In this document: positions 29,201-39,642 of the stretch, one piece after another
Numbering within the stretch: the first letter of the stretch is position 1
Layout of the letters: each line of letters opens with the position of its first letter
Assembly: GCA_030141605.1 (NCBI GenBank)
Contig: JAQGDQ010000068.1
Location: 669,034-733,033, forward strand
Length of the DNA: 64,000 nucleotides
From: Tubiluchus corallicola
Taxonomy: Eukaryota > Priapulida > Priapulimorpha > Priapulimorphida > Tubiluchidae
Direction: 5' to 3'
Notes under the pieces: model-generated
The model's database searches: none
Seen by the model: the letters and a program-made list of their open reading frames with translations, nothing else
What the model was told of the DNA's origin: nothing
Made by a program: the position numbers and the translations under genes

Positions 29201-32200
29201 CTTATTAGCCCTTAATCTTCTAGGAACAACATATATAACACTTTATCTAGAAATGAAAACGTAATTTGTAACAAATTTCAACGTGTTTTAGTTCTGGTAG
29301 CAAGGACCTACCACCACTACTTGTCTCACAGGTACTAACTCAACTGACAATTACATGGCCATACCTCGTATTTTAATGGACAAGGTTTCCTTCATATGTT
29401 CTACTACATGGCTTAACCATGCTAATGGAGAGGCTTAAAATATTGTTAGCAAGGAGTTCCAAGACCAGTGAGACCACTATTGAAATCCCATGTTTCTTGT
29501 GACTATATTTCTTGAATACCTTTTTTAGATCAGCAAAGTGCTAAATTCATTTCAAAAAACTATCATATAAGCAGGTCCTAAAAGTAAGCATTCTACCCAC
29601 TGCACAAGCTCACTAGTCAGTACTTTTACTACAAAAGTATCTGTAATATAAAGGTACTCTACTTAACCTACAAAGAGCAAATAGATCTAATTCAAGATTA
29701 ATCAAAATTCATTCCAACAGCACATTCTTGTCAAACAAAATCATAATCAGCTAAATGATAATTTCATGCAGTCTCAGCCAAAAAAACAGGATTGTTCCGA
29801 CATTTTGGTAAGTTTGATTAAAATACATGAAAATAAAATCTGATTTTAAGTCTAAAACTAAATTCTTAAATAATATGCTATAGCATACACAACAGATATA
29901 AAACCCATATTCGGAAAATAGCAATAAAAACCTATACCTAAAAAATAGCAATGGTGTATACACGACAATTATCGTCAGTCGTATATGTGTAATGTAAAAC
30001 ATAAAAAGACAACATTTTAGTATAAATAACCAAAAAGTATACAGGATTACAGTAATTATCAATGTTTAACTTTATACCTTGGCACTCATGAGCATTCTGT
30101 GTGGTTGCAATCATCCAGGGATGATCATTAAACAGTGGCAAACATTCCTCGCAATGAATACCTTGAGTATTATGCTCACACGTACATTCTGCCAAATTCT
30201 GCACAAAATATATCATTTTTAACGCACTAGTATCATGCCTCCACCCCCACCCTCATCTATATAAACAGCGAAAGCCATAACAAGTGTTTTCCAGTCAATT
30301 TTAAAGCTTATTATGAAGAAAAAAATAGCACAGCAGAAGCATTATATAAAACAGAAAAATTGAAGCTTTCTGCTAGTGTAATTCAGGACTCCTGGCAGTT
30401 GTGTATATAAAGCTTTTCTAGCATCTATTAATAACATTTGTTTTGAAGCAGGCTGATCGACTTCTGCTTTTTTTACTCAAACTGTCTTAAAAGAACGTAT
30501 AATCAGTATCTGCAATTAAATCTAAATCTAAAAAAGTCATACAAATTTAATAAATGTCCACACAAAACATATATTGTATCCACAGTAAGAGTCTTCACTA
30601 CCAAAATTGTTAACTGATGAACATGTACTTATCGTGATCTGTGTTTGATTGATCAATGCTAAAAACACAAGCATTTTTAACTTTTCTCATACATTTTAGT
30701 GCATTTAATCAGCTATTTTATTTTTATTCTCTGACCACAATGTTTCAAGCATTGATAAACCACTGTACAAACCAGCTTCATTGACAAGTGATTAGCTTCA
30801 TCTTACAGCACTTACAGCAGTAATTTTCAAATTGGTCTTTTTCCAAATAAACTGACGATAATGGTTGGAAAAAATGGAACAGGTTTGTTCCAATTAAGTT
30901 AACAAGGGAAATAGCATAATTGCAAAAGCAATGAATATTTACGAAAATGTACAAGGCAACGTGTGGTGGGTACAATGCCACCATTCTTCCAAGCCTACCT
31001 CTCCGGAACATTCTCCCGCATGACCAAAGCAGTTACAAGCACCCAACACCTGCATATCGGCTACAGCATAGTAAGATCTCAATGGACTCAGGTCAGCCGG
31101 ACGAATGAGACGTATTCGCAGTCCAGTCATAAGGAGACTTCGGTATAAACGTGGATTCGATTTAATCTCCTCCCCAAAATCAGCTGCAGGGTTATAGATA
31201 ACCTACAACAATATTGAACATATATAGTATCAAAAATGCTGTAACTAACTCGATTTATTAGATCTGTAATTATACTTATCAATAACAAAGCTTTACATAT
31301 CACACATAGCAACAGCAATTTCTTTTGTTTTGTTTTTCTTCATGTTAAGATATATTAACATAAATACATTTCCTTTTGAAAGAAATATCTTTTATGTGCA
31401 ATGAAACTGCAATTTTTCGAAATGCTGAGTGATGAAATCTTGACACAAATCAATGAAATGTCTTGTTGAAAAAACTTGTACCACTCAATTAAAATAAAAA
31501 TTTAAAAGGAAATGGCCAAAGAGTGATTTAAATTACAATGTCTTATGTTCACAAATGTAACCTACCCAAGAACGGCAAATAAACTACAATATTGCGTGAA
31601 AACTGTGAAGAGACAACGAGAAAAGAGAATTCCAAGAAAAATTAAGTTTGCATATAAAAATTGAAGTTGTACATCTTCATAAATAGATTTTTAAAATGAC
31701 AATGGATACTGATAATGGCAATAACGGTAGCATCAGCTACAGTAGCAGCAACTACATAAATAAAACCAGTATAAAAGGACAGTTAAAGTTGTGGCCACAC
31801 ACCTGTTGAAGAAATCCCTGTCGTTGAGTTAAAAGATGCTCACTATAATATCGTTCTGCGCACACAACAACAAGTGGATTAGCAACAGTCCCTTCTCTTG
31901 CAACTTGTGGAAAATATCGGCGGCAGTTTTGCGCATAATAACGTAATGGCAACCATTGCCCGGACATCTGTTTCTCGATCACCAAAGCAATAGGGCGGGC
32001 ATCCACAACTGACACGTTGGATGCTTGGTCATATCCAGGTGCAATAAATGTAATTTGAACGTAAGCTACAAAAAACTCATCACCTAACGTCAACTGTAGC
32101 ACTTGTTCACTCGGACGAAATTGATTTCCAACGACTGTGTTCTGCGATTGCCAATATGTGTCCAATGCAGGATTACTTATTGGAATATTACTGGATACTC

Positions 32201-32561
32201 TGTCATAAATAAATGCAGCCTCTCTTTCTAAAGGCTGACACATGAACTTAACCGGGTCTATGCTCAGTTGTAGTTGATATTCGGTAGCATCGGGATCACC
32301 GCATGTTGAGGTAACACTGAATTCTCGAGCTGAGAAAGTCCTCAAGTTTTCTAGCAGGTCCACAAATGGCGGAAAACAACTCGTCCGGTTCGTGCAAAAT
32401 TGAGCTGAAGTTTTATCGACCAGAAATGCAATGAAAATAAAAGCTGATAAGTAGGCAGTCATTTCACCATTCGGAAGCATTTTCTTCAGCGATACATGCA
32501 TAGTATAGCAGCAGCTGCACACAATTTTAGCAATTCCTTTTCTTTCCTTAACCAGCATCAT
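7534..32561 (-). CDS. Laminin chain with both beta-type (LF) and gamma/alpha-type (L4) domain IV, 23 exons
   Basis: This is a secreted basement-membrane chain predicted to trimerise through its C-terminal coiled coil. Exons (minus strand): 32561-31803, 31202-30999, 30198-30078, 29155-28982, 28781-28755, 27420-27394, 26593-26435, 25053-24941, 24624-24403, 23697-23542, 22511-22385, 20711-20614, 19277-19097, 18775-18666, 15846-15678, 15321-15198, 14564-14422, 13789-13564, 13364-10901, 10682-10402, 9664-9523, 8475-8299, 7710-7534. They sum to 6381 nt and stay in phase from ATG to TAA, with GT-AG at all 22 introns. Domain order (approximate residues): signal peptide 34-53, LN 54-306, LE modules 309-579, LF/IV-B 580-788, LE 790-985, L4/IV-A 990-1212, about seven LE to 1590, then coiled coil to 2126. 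Human beta1 and gamma1 chains are shorter, roughly 1.6-1.8 thousand residues. The start could instead be Met28 (32480) or Met34 (32462), just ahead of the signal peptide. The N-terminal two-thirds is beta-like and the L4-onward part gamma-like. The exon model rests on manual splicing, not on RNA evidence. Confidence 0.9.
10901..13364 (-). CDS. Laminin exon 19 (2464 nt): rest of L4, seven LE modules, first half of coiled coil
   Basis: This single exon encodes about 821 residues. The L4 part shows YYTAPSDYLGNERSAYG, like YFIAPAKFLGKQVLSYG of gamma1. It continues with HNYTVRLNEVSW, ITAIRIRARY and VELCICPDEYDGNSCEMC, which all match the gamma1 L4 core and exit. LE modules follow (GVCICEHNTAGDSC, CMCPG, CACNRRADTC, CNCTLS, CDCDPLG, CQCHSDG). 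The short arm ends NCEPCGECYDNF, then a Leu/Glu/Gln-rich heptad region begins. The LE loop that in gamma1 carries the nidogen-binding NIDPNAV reads RRADTCN here, so that motif is absent. No cysteine-rich beta knob is visible in the coiled coil. Many plus-strand open frames across this exon are antisense shadows. Confidence 0.95.
13564..13789 (-). CDS. Laminin exon 18: split LE and start of laminin IV type A (L4) domain
   Basis: The exon encodes GFYGLGPWSELGC, then CACSGHTTNCTSAAGW and LSSIRSQQRF. The GH..xCTSA.G pattern followed by an S-I-S-like strand is the entry into an L4 domain as in gamma1 (YGHSSVCTSAVG). It enters in phase 1 and leaves in phase 2, joining exon 19 as TYI-H-LVSRITVA. This is the junction where a beta-type short arm acquires a gamma/alpha-type module. 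Confidence 0.88.
14422..18775 (-). CDS. Laminin exons 14-17: LE modules between the two domain IV types
   Basis: Exon 14 (18775-18666) encodes CSCMASG and GGQCECKEGVSQHDC. Exon 15 (15846-15678) encodes NYFGFSSGSGCTPCHCDPDG. Exon 16 (15321-15198) encodes GCTECVCSD and QCPCKPGISGLTC. Exon 17 (14564-14422) encodes CLPCDCNPDGS and GVCNCRQEVTG. Phases are 1-0, 0-1, 1-2 and 2-1. In a normal beta chain these modules would run on to the coiled coil; here they lead into an L4 domain. Intron 14 (15847-18665) carries the LTR-like repeat pair and the TA/CA microsatellite. Confidence 0.9.
16136..17702. mobile_element. Degenerate LTR-like element in laminin intron 14
   Basis: Two diverged direct repeats of about 175-186 bp bound this block: 16136-16310 and 17517-17702. 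They share CACGTGAATTTxCAGAAA, GTCAGATAAAC, AGAACAGCAAAAA-like stretches and CTTGTGTCCTCCAT. The right copy starts TGTAACG and ends TTACA, TG..CA-type ends. Next to its left end, on the minus strand, TGGTGGTCAGTATGGG could be a primer-binding site. A perfect tRNA B-box-like GGTTCGAGACC lies nearby on the plus strand. The 1.2-kb interior has no recognisable gag or pol; an open frame at 16624-16989 (-) resembles nothing I know. A small LTR element (TRIM-like) in minus orientation is the best reading. Two independent SINE-like insertions are the alternative. Confidence 0.45.
17968..18160. repeat. (TA)n/(TG)n/(CA)n microsatellite in laminin intron 14
   Basis: Imperfect alternating purine-pyrimidine DNA: GTATATGTG repeats, an uninterrupted TA run around 18016-18049, then ATACATATACA and a CACACACA run. 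Tyr/Ile-rich open frames on both strands are products of the repeat. Confidence 0.97.
19097..24624 (-). CDS. Laminin exons 9-13: last short-arm LE module and laminin IV type B (LF) domain
   Basis: Exon 9 (24624-24403) carries CEPCNCN, RCPCRRNIRGQSC and then TPGFFVPKLDFLTFEAEA, the typical entry into the beta-chain LF domain. Exon 10 (23697-23542) has FTGRGFLNV and EYEVVIRYE, equivalent to the WTGRGFVRVP and YDILIRYEP stretches of beta1. Exons 11 (22511-22385) and 12 (20711-20614) carry the middle of the domain. Exon 13 (19277-19097) continues DS|LVLIPVIEEL, matching IDSLVLMPYC of beta1, and ends before the next LE. An LF domain is diagnostic of laminin beta chains. Intron 10 holds a TA/TG repeat and a 14-bp hairpin. 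Confidence 0.9.
23212..23249. repeat. (TA)n(TG)n microsatellite in laminin intron 10
   Basis: An uninterrupted TA run passes into TG repeats. It is followed at once by a 14-bp inverted repeat, reported separately. Confidence 0.95.
23256..23293. repeat. 14-bp perfect inverted repeat (hairpin)
   Basis: TAACAAAGTGGAGA (23256-23269) pairs with TCTCCACTTTGTTA (23280-23293) across a 10-base loop. The match extends outward with a three-base bulge. It lies inside laminin intron 10 beside the TA/TG repeat. It may be a remnant of a palindromic element or a product of repeat instability. Confidence 0.8.
24941..26593 (-). CDS. Laminin exons 7-8: LE modules 3-4
   Basis: Exon 7 (26593-26435) encodes CNCMEDGIRGSQFACN, then TTGQCPCKGNVIGRTCNEC and EFWNLQ. 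Exon 8 (25053-24941) encodes CRCDPSGTLNN and SGECQCKANTMGLTCREC. These are canonical eight-cysteine LE modules of the beta-chain short arm. Exon 7 is phase 1-1; exon 8 ends in phase 0. Confidence 0.92.
27394..27420 (-). CDS. Laminin microexon 6 (27 nt)
   Basis: This is a second nine-codon phase 1-1 exon, encoding DYDCAKRCI, between a TTTGCAG acceptor and a GTGAGT donor. Joined to exon 7 it gives RCIPCNC, the usual cysteine spacing into the next LE module, which supports its inclusion. Being symmetric, it can be skipped without a frameshift. Confidence 0.75.
28755..28781 (-). CDS. Laminin microexon 5 (27 nt)
   Basis: This nine-codon phase 1-1 exon encodes GCLTPTDCF. It is bounded by a strong T-rich TTTTTTTAG acceptor and a GTAAGC donor. 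It extends the inter-module loop after LE2 and adds two cysteines. It is too short for an open-frame search. The main support is that exons 4 and 7 need no frame change and that strong sites flank it. Confidence 0.75.
28982..30198 (-). CDS. Laminin exons 3-4: LE modules 1-2
   Basis: Exon 3 (30198-30078) completes the first laminin EGF-like module with CTCEHNTQGIHCEECLPLF and a FNDHPW motif. Exon 4 (29155-28982) gives the second module, starting DCNCRGFSDEC and continuing GVCQDCREETAGDYCEIC. That pattern matches the GVCDDCQHNTMGRNCEQC module of vertebrate beta1. The exons join in phase 1. Acceptors are TGCAG and TTTAG; donors are GTATAA and GTAAGA. Confidence 0.9.
30999..32561 (-). CDS. Laminin exons 1-2: signal peptide, LN domain, start of first LE module
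   Basis: Exon 1 (32561-31803) and exon 2 (31202-30999) are both phase 0. The hydrophobic segment after Met34 (YLSAFIFIAFLV) ends in a TSA|QF cleavage-like site. The LN domain shows SCFPPF near its start, VTSTCGDP, a RPIALVIEKQ strand and RYYAQNCRRYFP. It ends with LRIRLIRPADLS and SYYAVADMQVLGACNC, which resembles the beta1 chain more than gamma1 at the LN-LE boundary. LN domains mediate laminin polymerisation. Two in-frame ATGs lie upstream of the signal segment, so the true start is uncertain by up to 33 residues. Confidence 0.92.
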
Positions 32562-33339
32562 TGTACTACTTCATATACAACACATTAAATTCACTTTGTT
32601 CCAGCTTTTCACGCTGAAACACAAGCAATTCACGTCTGCAAAGTACCATAAAACGAATGACAGACTCCAAGCAAAAACATATAAAATTTTTAAGAAAAAA
32701 TATTGCAATCTTAAAAGCATGTACTAAATGTAATGGATAAGTGCAAGTGTCACAGCTATTTTTCTGGAAGGAATTTCATCAGCTCTGTCACATGACACAA
32801 CTGTGCAAGGGAGTGTCAAGCACATAATGCATGGGTGGCAGCTGCCAGGTCTGCATACTCATTAAAAGATGAAGGCGCACGAAGGCTTAGACAGACATTT
32901 TTCACTCATTAATACAATGAGCAGTTGGGCACTTTTACTTAGCTGTACCAGCGCAAGCATGACAAGGTAGTTATGATGAATGGTAGAATGAAATCTGTTT
33001 TAGTATATGGGAAAAGTGAAATTTTGGAAGCGCAAATTCAAATACCAATGAAAAGGCAACTAATACATAAAGACATTTAGAAAAAATTACTAAACATAAA
33101 GTTATAAAATTTCATGATTTTATTTTCATACAAAAACAGCAGAAAAAGCAAAACGTACAAACGTTATACTCACATATATAATGTAAGAATAAATTTACAA
33201 AAAAGAGGAATTTTTGTAATACCAAGAAAACAGAATCAGTAAGTTTTTCAAGTTCACTTGATACAGTGAGATCTTACACAAGCTGAGCAATCCACAGCCA
33301 CAAAAATGACAGAAAATGGTTTTAAAAATAATTAAATTA

Positions 33340-33343
<4 letters not shown>

Positions 33344-33404
<61 letters not shown>
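33344..33404. repeat. (GA)n microsatellite
   Basis: About 30 uninterrupted GA units, located 0.8 kb upstream of the laminin start codon. GA tracts near promoters can act as GAGA-type sites in some animals; no evidence here says this one does. Confidence 0.97.
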
Positions 33405-33407
<3 letters not shown>

Positions 33408-34564
33408 ATATAATAATAATAGAAGTATTCTGCATACATATACTCCTACATGACTAGTGTAGCAGTAATTTATACATATAATGACATAGCACGTGCAAGT
33501 ATAACTTTTATAAGCACACCTATCTCCGGTGTGGAGGTTCCTGTTGTGACCAGGCATGTTATTGTGACATGGTGCTATGTGCTTCTGCGCAAATTCTGCG
33601 TTTACCTAGGCTGTTGTTGTTGTGGTAGAAGTACGGTGTGCATTGTGCAATGTCCTTGGTATGGTCTGGGTTGTTGTTGATTTATGTGCTTGACAAAATT
33701 CATTTGCAGAGTTTCACTAAAACTGCAAATTGTTGCTTTGCTATTCAGTTTTCTGTATGGTTAACCTCAGAAATTAAGGAAAAATTTCTTTAGCTTACAT
33801 CTACGAAAACTATTTTAACACAATGTATTAAACATCCATATAAAGTTTTTTGCCATGTTAAAAGGAAAGGCCAAGCCTTCTAGGAGGTTAGACTTATTTC
33901 AAAGTTCGCAAAAAACGTTAGAAGGATTTAGTACTAAAACTGCAACAAGCGTCTCGTGTAACTCACATTAAAATCATGATCACTTTATGCTTGGGCGCCG
34001 CCATTTTCAATGCCCATTAGTCTACCAATTACATTATTTGTCTTGAGGAAAAGTAGCACACTGTCAATCTTCACCAAAAGTATAATAAGTTTTACAAAAA
34101 AATCAGATAGCTAATTTCCCTTTCTTTAACTGTATTAGCAAAAAAGATTCGAGATTATGGTATCGAAAGTTGTCCAATCCTATATCTCACTGACGCATAT
34201 CAAAATTTTTACAAATCAGTACGTCAACATTCAAAATCCACCTAAAGCAACTGCATAATCATCACTAAATTTTCTTAGTGTGATAATCTGCCCATAAGCT
34301 AAGTTTGTTTCAGTTTACGTAAATGCGGTCAAGAGATTTTTGGTAATCTTTCATCTAATCTACTGTTGTTTCTGAATCTGTTTGTTAAATACAGTTTCGT
34401 ACATCTGTATTAGGTTTTGAATTACTTATTGGAATTTAGTTGTTGCAAAATGGCAGTATAAAAATTTTCTATTTCTAAACTTATGCCACAAAGTAACGTC
34501 AAAAACTGTTTTTCTTTCTTTATAAATTGTGTGCAAATACACATAATAATGAAATAATATATGG

Positions 34565-34566
<2 letters not shown>

Positions 34567-34609
<43 letters not shown>
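34567..34609. repeat. (AT)n microsatellite
   Basis: Roughly 21 uninterrupted AT units in the laminin-PFDN6 spacer. Confidence 0.97.
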
Positions 34610-34611
<2 letters not shown>

Positions 34612-35379
34612 TATGTACCTATTTTGACTTCCATTTTGTTTTTTTGCATGTTTGTTTTTATGCTGATTTTCTAGTAGTCCCTACGCACAATATAAACATA
34701 TAATGCATGCAATAGTTGTGCAGAGTGGATATATTTAAAGCTTTGTGGAAACTGCAAATGTGGTATTTCTTGGACATAACTCTTTTACTGCATGTAGGTT
34801 TTACTGATAATAATGGCCAGTTATAATTATGCATGTTCAGTACCATTTTTTCCATACACTTGAGTGAATACACAGTAATGTAAATATTCTGCACATACTT
34901 CTATCTTAATAAATTATACTTCTGTATAGTGTTTTGTACTTTCGCAGTTTAAATAATTATGCAATTTGCTAACTTGGGCATTTTGTGGTATTCTGCTTCC
35001 ATTTCGATTTTTTAGTTCAATATACAGGAATAAAACTTATCTTGAAATGAAATCTTACATAATAAATACAACAAACAATTTAAGCCAAATCCCTTGCTAG
35101 TAGCAGCCAGTACTATTACAGTATCCATTAAATGCGTGGTACAACTTGGTGCTACGTAAGAGACCTACTAGATATTATGTCAATAAAATTTGAAAACTGT
35201 TGTACAGTACAACTGCACATTACCTCGCATCACTCAGAAAAAACAGAACATGCAGCGACAATAACACTTACTTTACATCGTTCACTTGAAATGCAGCATT
35301 TCACTGAGTAGCTGCTTGCAAATACTGCAGTTTCAAACATGTGATAATATTTAAAGATGTATTGCAGTAAAGACATCAT

Positions 35380-35385
35380 TTTATT
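35380..35385 (-). terminator. Polyadenylation signal of PFDN6
   Basis: AATAAA on the minus strand begins about 30 nt after the PFDN6 stop codon. It is the only close match downstream and well placed for 3' end formation. Confidence 0.6.
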
Positions 35386-35414
35386 CAAATTCTCACACAT
35401 TCGCTGTAATTATA

Positions 35415-38400
35415 CTAAGCTTTCATCGCAGCCTTCACTTGCGCTTGTTGAAACTGGTGCTGTAGCTTCGATAAGGTTTCGCGATGTGTGTCCTGTTTCT
35501 TTTCCAAATCTTTTATTGTGGTTTCAACACGTTTTCTGCAAATTTAAATGATTTTTTGGCATTAGCCTTGTTAAAAGATATTTTGAGGTTAACTGATACT
35601 GTTTGGTTATAATTTGCAAAACAAATTTAACTCTTCTTATCTTTCAGCAAAATAAGATAAGGCTACTGTTTGGTACACGAAATATCACATGAAAACCTCA
35701 ACTTTTAACTGTGAAAGAAGGTTATTATAGTTTCATTGCTTGTATTCACTTTTCAAGCAAAAGAAAAATTTCAGAATACTAAAACAACCAAGCGTATCAC
35801 ACTGCCAGTTTTTAAACACACACAATTATACTTACAATTCACCGCTAATATAGTCTATCCGTTTTATCACATTTTGCTTTGCTTCGTCCAGATCTTGTTT
35901 AACCAGAACTGGTCCAAGCATTTTGTAGACGGTGGCATCATCTTCTAAGAAATCAAGTTCCTATTCAACAAAAATTTAACAGCACGTAAGAGTATAATAC
36001 AACTGTCAATTGTTTCATTTTAACGTATCTGCTTAGGAACGAAAATATTTAGAGTGTATACAAAAAAGAGCTACAAGTGTGCTAAATGTTGAATCTTTAA
36101 AATCAAGACGTGAAAGGTTAATTACTGTACCAAATACATCATTAAACTAATTAAATCTGATACTGCACTGTTACTAAAACTACATTATTCAAATAAAAGA
36201 GGCTACCAGTTCACCCTGTCAAAAGGGAGAAATAGCAGATATAAAAATAGTATAACATCAGCTGCTGCTCTATCCAGTACTAAACATTTCCATCAGTTGT
36301 AAATGTTTACTGAATAGAATAACAGTTATAAAATACATTGATTAATTAATATGAAGAATGTGTAATTCGTGTGTTCTGTGTCCAATCTTGAGTTGTTTTT
36401 TTTTTGTAAATGTGATTTTACATTACTTTATTGTAACACTAAAGCACACTTTTATAGTTTAAAATGTAATCAATAAATATATCGAAATGGACATGATCAA
36501 ATTCAACAGTTGAGTATGCAGTATGAATATACTAGTTAGATATCTGTATTGCTTATGAAATCGTTATTTTGTTAATGAACAGAAGTACTATACAGACCTC
36601 TTTCACAATTTGGTTTTCATTTAGCTGAGCCTCCAGCTGCTGCCGCTGACTCAAAAACTTCTGAAAATCTGAAAGTAAACAGTCAGGAAACATAAAAAAT
36701 GAAATGATAGCAAACAATTAGCATACTAGTGTTGGGAATCGGTCTCATTCCTAAGATTGATCATTGGCCTTCAATTACGATCCCTAATCGAATAATTATC
36801 GATCGCAGTATTTCGTACAGTTGTGTCAGTGTAAAATATTATATTAGAACATTAGCTGCCTATTGTTTCACTCTTGTGCCTCAATGTGGGAAATCAAGTA
36901 AGAATGTCACAAAGCGGTAAAATCTACCCACAGATATCCCATGTTGAACCTTGCTGTAAGCTGCACTGCTTCAGTGTCAATCGTCAACAAATTCTTTTGC
37001 TAAGTACCTGTTCTATTTGTACCTGTACCTGTATAAGGTATCACGCATATTTATAAAATATTTTACTAACGACATTTGTTGCTATCGACACTGCAATTAA
37101 ATGGCAAAATCGGGTGGGAAATTGTGAAAAAACTTACACTTATTGTATTAAAAAATCATTGATTATGTGAATTTATAATCGGATGCTTAACCGAACGTCA
37201 TGGCTGGCATTAACATCAAAGACATTGAATGTGTATAGTGATGCACCAAATCCACTTTTCTCGGATAGGCAAATTGGAAGAAATTTGAATTGAATCCGGG
37301 TAGCATCTGCCAAATCCGAATATTACTTTTTAATTTACTACACCAGGATTTCGTATGATTTCACTTTAATTTACTACTTCTTGGACTTTGCTGCTAAGTG
37401 CATACGTACATTTTCCTGTTTGTAACAAACTTCAATTTGTTTAACCTGTCAAGCTCTAAAACCTAAATACATTATTAAACTGTGTGCATGTCATGACTAA
37501 GTACAAATGTATGCTCTCAAATTCCAGGCAGGTACTTTTATACTCAAAAAAACTTCTAAATCATATCAACTTGAATTTGTCCACAAAAAATTAGAAATTT
37601 TAACGTTTGCCTTGTAGAGTATTTTAGCATTATCAATTTCATCAGAATTAAACACCACCGTACTGTGGCCACCTGCCCGAAATTATTAAAGTTAAATTAA
37701 ACTAAGCAAGCAGGTGGGCAGATAATACTTGATGTTTGCCAATGATGGATCTGTAAAATATTCGTCGGAGAGAAATCACACATTAAACATTAAAAGCCAA
37801 TTTAAGCTACATATTGAAGTTGTCTGAAGTTTACACAAAACAGTTTAATGTGCTTCCTCAGGGTGCTTGGTGAAAATGCAGATGTGAAATACCGACCAGA
37901 TTTCAAGCTTATCCACGACAGAAACTTCTATGCTGGAATCAGTCAGTGAAGCCAACCAAGAATGTACTGGAATCAGTACATGGCAGCATGAAGATGACAA
38001 ATCACATGGAGAAGGAGACCCGGTCAAATCTCCCAATGAAAGCCAGGGTACTAAATGGGCACTAAAGCTTGCATCTCGGAATTGTACAAAGAAGGTACTG
38101 TACCTGTCAGTTTAGAGGTGTTCGAATGTGACATAGTGCACACGTTCAAGAGCTCATGCGTGAGCACAGTGGTAAACTTGAAATTTGAATTGGAATTCTT
38201 GTATATCGCACTGAACCTCGTACAATAGCACCTTACTTCAATTTTCCCGTTCGCAAACACACGCATAATGCTCATGGAATGTCTGTGCTGTTGAAAATTA
38301 CGTTAAGTAGTGATGCCATTGCCTGGGCTTACCTGTTGTTAATTAAATTTTTAATCTACCATTCAATTATCAGAAATGCTTTGGTATTATTACAGGAGTT

Positions 38401-39621
38401 AAATTTTCTTGTGTTAACATTTGAAGAAGTCTTTGAGCATCATAACATTTGAAATATGTAGGTGAATTTATTTCTCCCAAACAAATTTGACTGATTTAAA
38501 GTTTTCTAATTTCTACAGTTCAATTTTTTAAATATGAGCCAATGCCTGAAAACTTGAATGATTGGGTCCTTAAATTTTAACGTGGATGATCTTAATTGCC
38601 AAAATCCGATAACTGGTAGATTGCAGTTTAGATGGGTATTTTTTAAGGCACTCTCACATCGCCCAAATCAGAAATAACGCTGAAAGCAGGGCTATAATAA
38701 AAAGATGCATCCTTTATCTGCACATTGATGTAAAGAAAAGTTGAAACATAACTCCTATTTATAAAAAATAATTTTAAAAAACTTACTGTTAGCATCGCGA
38801 GAACAGACTAAGATTGAGCGATCTCATGAAATATTTTCATATGGGAGTTAGAGAGAGCATTATTTTTTATCTACAACTGTGCACCACAGCCTAGGAAATA
38901 ACCGCGCTTCACCAAAAAAGAGCGAAAGTGTAAACTTACTGAAAGAGAGCTTCAGGCGAATTTTCTCAACATGCGCCATTTTGCAGCATCTGTGTGTGCT
39001 AGTAACTTTCTTTCTCTTTCGAAACGTGGCGCAACCAGCAAAGCAGGGTTGCGGTTTATAGTTATACAATAAATTATGTAATTAATATTGGAACATAAGA
39101 TAATTTGAGGCTTCATGCCATATAAATAAGGTGACGGTATGAAGATTGTTAATTAGTTAGTTAGCTATCTAAGCTAGTCGATCAATTATTTTTGGCAAAG
39201 TTGCAGTAAGGCAGGTTGGGTTACACAGCTTGGCGTTCTTAGCGGCTTGGCGATGGAGTGGGAGAGGGAGGTTTGGAGTGGGGACGCGTAAACTGCAAGT
39301 ACGCCTCCGATAACAACTACATAACTTATTAATAATGTTGTTTATATCTTCTTCTTCGTAATAGCTCGTTAACTTCATCAAACTGAAGCTAATACTATAT
39401 AGTAACACTAGTATAGTAATATAAATCTAACACATGAAAATTTTATGTTCTACTACTACTCCTAGTACATGGCTGCGCTCTCAAGTTTGTAAATATTGCG
39501 CTAGCATGAAACTGCATCCATTGCTATAACATAACAACAAACGCCTTACATAATTACCTTTTTGCACTCCTTTATACTTTTCTACCTCGGTTTGTAATCT
39601 TTTCTGCAATCCTTCCGCCAT
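35415..39621 (-). CDS. PFDN6: Prefoldin subunit 6, complete, 4 exons
   Basis: Exons 39621-39558, 36668-36598, 35960-35836 and 35535-35415 (stop TAG 35417-35415) join in phase to 381 nt, 126 residues. Human PFDN6 has 129. The start MAEGLQKRLQTEVEKY gives the N-terminal helix. RQQLEAQLNENQIVKEELDF and YKMLGPVLVKQDLDEA match the conserved hairpin core. KRVETTIKDLEKKQ and RETLSKLQHQFQQAQ form the C-terminal helix. PFDN6 is a beta-class subunit of the hexameric cytosolic prefoldin chaperone, which hands nascent actin and tubulin to the CCT chaperonin. Intron 1 is 2.9 kb; the others are short. Immediately upstream of the ATG lies the 3' tail of a same-strand LINE, leaving very little room for a native promoter. 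Confidence 0.95.
36669..39557. other. PFDN6 intron 1
   Basis: A 2.9-kb AT-rich intron bounded by GTAATT and TTTCAG on the minus strand. Short open frames within it (for example 37845-38115 on either strand, 38860-39069) show no domain and no splice context. No repeat family is recognisable. Confidence 0.6.
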
Positions 39622-39642
39622 TTTATTTGCGCACTTTGTAGG

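Larger units (their letters stand above)
32562..35379. other. Region between laminin 5' end and PFDN6 3' end
   Basis: It should contain the laminin promoter and 5' UTR (minus strand, just above 32561), but I see no convincing TATA or initiator. It contains a (GA)n tract (33344-33404) and an (AT)n tract (34567-34609). No further coding exon is recognisable. Confidence 0.5.
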
